From RFSX01 sp965230215 (GTDB lineage Bacteria; Bacteroidota; Bacteroidia; Chitinophagales; Saprospiraceae), in NCBI GenBank assembly GCA_965230215.1, contig CBDDKN010000001.1:1798001-1862000 (forward strand): a stretch of 64,000 bases of DNA, read 5' to 3'. Of the stretch, positions 60,558 through 64,000 are shown in pieces. The number at the start of each line of letters is the position of its first letter. Position 1 is the first letter of the stretch. The notes below the pieces were generated by a model. That model ran no database searches. It was not told where the DNA came from and saw only the letters and a program-made list of their open reading frames with translations. A program made the position numbers and the translations under genes.

Positions 60558-61424
60558 TTAAACCGTACATATATCAATTGCTTTAGCCAAAGCGTCGAAT
60601 GGCCTATCCCAGCTTGGAATAAACTCCTGAGCAATAAAGCCTTCAAATCCAGATTGCCTTATTGCTTTGACTATAGCTTCATAATTTAATTCTTGTGTCT
60701 CATCAATCTCGTTTCGTCCCGGTACGCCTCCGGTATGAAAGTGACTTATGTAGTCTATATTATCAGTGATGGTCCTGATAATATCTCCCTCCATTATTTG
60801 CATATGATAGATATCATAAAGCAGCTTGAAATTAGAAGATCCCAATTTTTCAACAAGGCTTATTCCCCATTCTGTACTATCACACTGGTAATCTGCATGA
60901 TCAATTTTACTATTTAGTAATTCCATGCAAACAGTAATATCATATCGCTCTGCGATCTTCATGATTGGATCCAAGCCTTTGGCACAATTCTCCAAACCTT
61001 CTTCCTTTCCTAGACCATTGGCATTGCCAGAGAAACATATAATCTGTTTAATACCTTTTTCAGATGCTTGCTGAATGGCATGTGTATAGTCAATAAGTAA
61101 TTGTGCATGATCTTTTGTGTTATTAAAGCCTCTTTTAAGGCCCCAGTCATTGGCATATCCTACTGCAACAGTTAGGCCTTTAGACAATACTGTATCCCAA
61201 TCTTTGATAGGAAGAAGCTCAATGGAATCAATATTAAGATCGATACATTTCTCTACTAGTTGCTCCAATGGAACATCATTATAACACCACTGACATATGG
61301 AATGCTGAATAGAAGATATAGGAATGGTGGTATTAGCAGATAAGCTTCTATGAGAGCCCAATATTAGACTTCCCGACACCACTGGAGCGGCTACGCCCAT
61401 TCTTACAAAATGCCTTCTCTTCAT
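60558..61424 (-). CDS. TIM-barrel sugar isomerase/epimerase (hydroxypyruvate-isomerase-like), exported
   Basis: A 288-residue exported protein; the start at 61424 gives MKRRHFVRMGVAAPVVSGSL, a Tat-like signal with RR. The mature part is an AP endonuclease 2-type TIM barrel: HSICQWCYNDVPLEQLVEKC, VCMELLNSKIDHADYQCD, LLYDIYHMQIMEGDI, HTGGVPGRNEIDE and YEAIVKAIRQSGFEGFIAQE. These carry the metal-binding Glu/Asp/His positions of the hydroxypyruvate isomerase/xylose isomerase-like family. It is the first gene of a three-gene operon with the GMC dehydrogenase. Confidence 0.9.
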   Translation of the reverse strand: MKRRHFVRMGVAAPVVSGSLILGSHRSLSANTTIPISSIQHSICQWCYNDVPLEQLVEKCIDLNIDSIELLPIKDWDTVLSKGLTVAVGYANDWGLKRGFNNTKDHAQLLIDYTHAIQQASEKGIKQIICFSGNANGLGKEEGLENCAKGLDPIMKIAERYDITVCMELLNSKIDHADYQCDSTEWGISLVEKLGSSNFKLLYDIYHMQIMEGDIIRTITDNIDYISHFHTGGVPGRNEIDETQELNYEAIVKAIRQSGFEGFIAQEFIPSWDRPFDALAKAIDICTV

Positions 61425-61513
61425 TGAAATTTTAATAAGAATGCCTAATATAAAAATTAAATAGTGATATCTCGGAAGTGGAAGAAATAAAACTTGGCAG
61501 CTTGAGGTAGGGG

Positions 61514-61544
61514 CAAAAAAAAATGGTCGCTCCCCAGCGACCAT
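61514..61544 (-). terminator. Strong terminator of the candidate small RNA
   Basis: A 9-bp stem ATGGTCGCT/AGCGACCAT with loop GGGG on the minus strand, followed by nine T residues. It lies about 90 bp upstream of the isomerase start and has no protein gene before it on that strand. Confidence 0.85.
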
Positions 61545-61733
61545 CTGCAAATTATAATCCCATGAACATATCCTTAGCTCGAACTAAAGACACTGTTTAA
61601 ATTTTTTTAGAAAACCAACTCAAAAAAATTTATAAACAAAACTCAATCTCTTTTAAACAAATCCTAAGGAAAACGTGATTTGTTATTTTTAAATGCTGAA
61701 CTTTTTCAGCATCAGTGTCGTTTTTTTCGATTA
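61514..61733 (-). ncRNA. Candidate structured small RNA, unclassified
   Basis: A region of about 220 nt on the minus strand without a reading frame I would support. It has a promoter upstream and a terminator at the end. On the RNA: GACACTG (61719-61713) pairs with CAGTGTC (61595-61589) and encloses a hairpin TGCTGAA/TTCAGCA and a hairpin ACAAATC/GATTTGT. TTAG/CTAA lies after the outer helix, and the last element is the 9-bp terminator stem. The promoter's -7 box sits about 6 nt upstream of the predicted 5' end. I could not match it to tmRNA, SRP RNA or a known riboswitch; 6S RNA remains possible. Confidence 0.6.
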
Positions 61734-61738
61734 CAATT

Positions 61739-61770
61739 CAAAGATAAGTTGAGAATGCACTTTTTACAAA
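61739..61770 (-). promoter_or_regulatory. Promoter of the candidate small RNA
   Basis: TTTG (61770-61767) and TATCTTTG (61746-61739) on the minus strand are separated by 20 bp. This fits the Bacteroidota TTTG-spacer-TAnnTTTG promoter very well. Confidence 0.7.
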
Positions 61771-61898
61771 GACAAAAAAATGGCATTGTTACATATTTAT
61801 TTTTATAATATATTATATGTCTATTTATAACTACTTATGATCGAAAATCTTGATATAAAAGATAAGCTTACGCAAATTTGTACTAAAAATCTGACATT

Positions 61899-63059
61899 AT
61901 GAACTTCTTGAAATTCGTTCTAGCCCTCTCATTGATCATTCTGGGCTTCTTTCTGGGTAATAATTTTACATTTGATGGTGCCTCTTTGGAGAATCCTGCC
62001 AACACCACAGCAGAAGATGATAGCAAAGAGAGATTTAGATTTACCGATAATGATAACACATCAAAGTCGACAGAAGTAAATTTTGACACAAGACTCGATG
62101 ACGATGAACTTAAAGTTATCCGATTGTTTGAAGATGCAGCACCAAGTGTTGTCTTTATAACCACCGCTACACTTCAGGAATCTTTCTGGTCATTTGATAT
62201 AACCGAAATCCCCAAAGGCTCCGGTACGGGTTTTATGTGGGATGACCAAGGCCACATCGTTACCAATTATCATGTTATCGAAGGCAGCGAACGATTTTAT
62301 GTAAGCCTTTCCGACCAAAGCAGCTATGAGGCCAAACTAGTGGGTGTCGAGCCCAGTAAAGATCTCGCTGTATTAAAGATAAATGACCGCTCAGTGCAGT
62401 TTAAAAGTTTGCCCGTTGGTCGCTCCAACAATCTTAAAGTTGGTCAATCAGTATATGCCATCGGAAATCCATTCGGCTTCGATCAGACACTCACTTCAGG
62501 AGTTATAAGTGCCCTTGGCAGAGAAATTACAGCTAAAAATGGTCGCAAAATCTATGATGTTATACAGACAGATGCTGCCATTAACCCCGGTAACTCAGGA
62601 GGCCCACTTCTCAATTCATCAGGTGAGTTGATAGGCGTAAACACAGCTATATATTCACCATCAGGCGCATATTCTGGAATTGGGTTTTCAATTCCCGTTG
62701 ATGTTGTCAAACAAGTGGTGCCGGATCTAATCGAATTCGGCGTAGTCAGAAAACCACTTCTTGGTGTCACATTTGTTAATGACAGATACTTTCGTGAAAA
62801 AGGTGCTATGATTCATAGCGTTCTCAAAGATTCACCAGCCTCAAGAGTTGGCCTACAGGGTATAAAGAGAACACGCTATGGAAATGCACTTTATGGTGAT
62901 ATTATCAAATATATAGATGACAAAGAGATAAATACCAGTGTAGACCTAATGGAAGTTTTGGAACAATACAATCCTAAAGACAAGGTCAAACTCGGTGTGA
63001 AACGTGAAGGAAAACTGATCGAGGTAGATCTCATACTTACTTCATCGGTAAATGAATGA
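61899..63059 (+). CDS. DegP/HtrA-type serine protease with PDZ domain
   Basis: A 386-residue envelope protease of the S1C family. A short N-terminal hydrophobic segment (FLKFVLALSLIILGFFLG) is a signal or anchor. The catalytic triad is visible: His125 (VTNYHVIEG), Asp155 (SKDLAVLKI) and Ser233 (INPGNSGGPL). One PDZ domain follows (about 285-380: FVNDRYFREKGAMIHSV, DIIKYIDDKEINTSVDLMEVL). It degrades or refolds damaged periplasmic and outer-membrane proteins. The single PDZ domain fits the DegS/DegQ-like size. Confidence 0.92.
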   Translation: MNFLKFVLALSLIILGFFLGNNFTFDGASLENPANTTAEDDSKERFRFTDNDNTSKSTEVNFDTRLDDDELKVIRLFEDAAPSVVFITTATLQESFWSFDITEIPKGSGTGFMWDDQGHIVTNYHVIEGSERFYVSLSDQSSYEAKLVGVEPSKDLAVLKINDRSVQFKSLPVGRSNNLKVGQSVYAIGNPFGFDQTLTSGVISALGREITAKNGRKIYDVIQTDAAINPGNSGGPLLNSSGELIGVNTAIYSPSGAYSGIGFSIPVDVVKQVVPDLIEFGVVRKPLLGVTFVNDRYFREKGAMIHSVLKDSPASRVGLQGIKRTRYGNALYGDIIKYIDDKEINTSVDLMEVLEQYNPKDKVKLGVKREGKLIEVDLILTSSVNE

Positions 63060-63101
63060 TTTAGCTTGGGGAATATTACCTTTGTAACTCAATGAATAAG
63101 C

Positions 63102-64000
63102 ATGTATCCTGATTTATCATATTTCTTTCACGATTTTCTTGGGACACCAGTAGACAACTGGACTTCAATTTTCAAGACCTTCGGAATCTTTCTTGCACTT
63201 TCGTTTTTAACGGCATACTACTTCATAAAGAAGGAACTGATCAGAAAAGAGGAAGAAGGGATTTTCCATAAACTGAAAATTAAAAATCCGGAAGAATCCA
63301 ATTCCGCACTCAAGGAAGCACTGATCAACGGGTTCATTGCTTTTGTGATAGGTTTCAAACTTCCTTATATCTACAACAATTTTGACAGCTTCAAATCGGA
63401 TCCGGCTAGTCATGTATTTTCAAGTGAAGGCAACATGCTTACCGGTATGCTATTGGGTGTACTTCTGGGAATATATTTCTATTTCAATATTAAAAACAGT
63501 CCTCCTGTTCCCAAGGGAACAACACTTTATGAAAGGCCATATGAAAAAGCTGGTACCTTATTAATCATTGCCGCTGTAACCGGCATCCTTGGCTCCAGAT
63601 TGTTATCAATAATGGAAAACCTCGATAGTTTTCTTCAGGATCCCCTTGGGCAATTGTTCTCAGGTTCAGGATTAACAATATATGGAGGATTGATCCTGGC
63701 AGGTATATGTGTATCCTGGTATACTAAGAAAATTGGATATTCTGTTGCCCACATGGCTGACACCGTTGCACCTTCATTAATGCTGGGTTATGGGGTCGGA
63801 AGACTTGGTTGTCATTTCTCTGGAGATGGTGACTGGGGAATAGCCAATACAGCCCCAAAGCCTGATTGGTTTATATTTCCAGATTGGGCCTGGTCTTATG
63901 ATTATCCGAGAAATGTAGCTGATTTTTATCAACAGGGAGAGCGTATTGCTGATTGCGTTGGCAATTTTTGTACACACTTGAATCCACCAGTGTACCCTAC
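63102..64000 (+). CDS. Lgt-like prolipoprotein diacylglyceryl transferase, N-terminal 299 residues (runs off window)
   Basis: The reading frame is open from the ATG at 63102 to the window edge. Several transmembrane segments (for example IFKTFGIFLALSFLTAYYF and LTGMLLGVLLGIYFYFNI) are followed by SGSGLTIYGGLILAG, then the family signature GYGVGRLGCHFSGDGDWGI and DWAWSYDYPRNV. This matches the Bacteroidota form of Lgt, which attaches diacylglycerol to the lipobox Cys of prolipoproteins. Its many likely substrates in this window are lipoproteins. The insertion between the first helices is longer than in standard Lgt, so it may be a paralogue; the C-terminus is missing. Confidence 0.85.
   Translation, partial: MYPDLSYFFHDFLGTPVDNWTSIFKTFGIFLALSFLTAYYFIKKELIRKEEEGIFHKLKIKNPEESNSALKEALINGFIAFVIGFKLPYIYNNFDSFKSDPASHVFSSEGNMLTGMLLGVLLGIYFYFNIKNSPPVPKGTTLYERPYEKAGTLLIIAAVTGILGSRLLSIMENLDSFLQDPLGQLFSGSGLTIYGGLILAGICVSWYTKKIGYSVAHMADTVAPSLMLGYGVGRLGCHFSGDGDWGIANTAPKPDWFIFPDWAWSYDYPRNVADFYQQGERIADCVGNFCTHLNPPVYP

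Noticed and set aside
61514..61770. tmRNA or SRP RNA as the identity of the small RNA
   Set aside because: No tRNA-Ala-like ends with CCA, no tag reading frame, and no SRP Alu/apical loop motif (GGAA-type) in the expected place.

Overview
This window is chromosomal DNA from a member of the Bacteroidota, most likely a Saprospiria/Lewinella-type organism (the class is inference). Evidence: type IX secretion/gliding genes (GldJ, PorU, PorV, PorP/SprF), Bacteroidota-type promoter elements (TTTG spacer TAnnTTTG), many lipoproteins, a Bacteroidota-type Lgt homologue, CRTAC1/ASPIC-type lipoprotein, CrtZ carotenoid hydroxylase, and modest GC by eye. No rRNA, integrase, transposase or CRISPR array was seen.

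Layout. 1-8 kb: start of recN with a His-rich lipoprotein, an SPFH protein, a putative porin, a LOG-family protein, a sigma54-type response regulator and an M20 amidohydrolase. 8-15.4 kb: a large VCBS/ASPIC lipoprotein, a glycosyltransferase fused to a sugar-transferase-like tail, recR and the pyruvate dehydrogenase E2 gene. 15.4-28.3 kb: an envelope and type IX secretion block (OmpA protein with 11-residue repeats, degenerate arginase-like protein, murF, gldJ, porP/sprF, porU, porV), then rnpB. 28.7-37.5 kb: NtrY-like kinase, crtZ, two small enzyme-fold proteins, and a LytS/LytTR-type two-component pair. 37.6-41.3 kb: two secreted repeat proteins, then tRNA-Pro and tRNA-Ser. 41.9-47 kb: rmuC, an ECF sigma factor with a tiny anti-sigma-like partner, a MarR-YceI operon with a near-perfect palindromic operator, a cyclophilin and a HAD phosphatase. 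47.1-58.2 kb: three giant modular surface-protein genes. 58.2-64 kb: a three-gene GMC dehydrogenase cassette, a candidate structured ncRNA, a DegP-type protease and an incomplete lgt-like gene.

The most unusual region is 47.1-58.2 kb. Two paralogues combine Ig-like repeats, dockerin-like EF-hand pairs, collagen-like Gly-X-Y segments and a C-terminal peptidase S74 chaperone of the phage tail-spike type. The third is built from alternating lamin-tail and Calx-beta modules. The second gene is frameshifted by an 8-bp tandem duplication and the third by a 2-bp insertion. These could be phase-variation events, real decay, or assembly errors, and the sequence alone cannot decide.

The second notable item is a compact non-coding transcription unit on the minus strand at about 61.5-61.77 kb. 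It has a good Bacteroidota promoter, several self-complementary helices and a strong terminator, and no reading frame I can support. It matches no RNA family that I can name with confidence.
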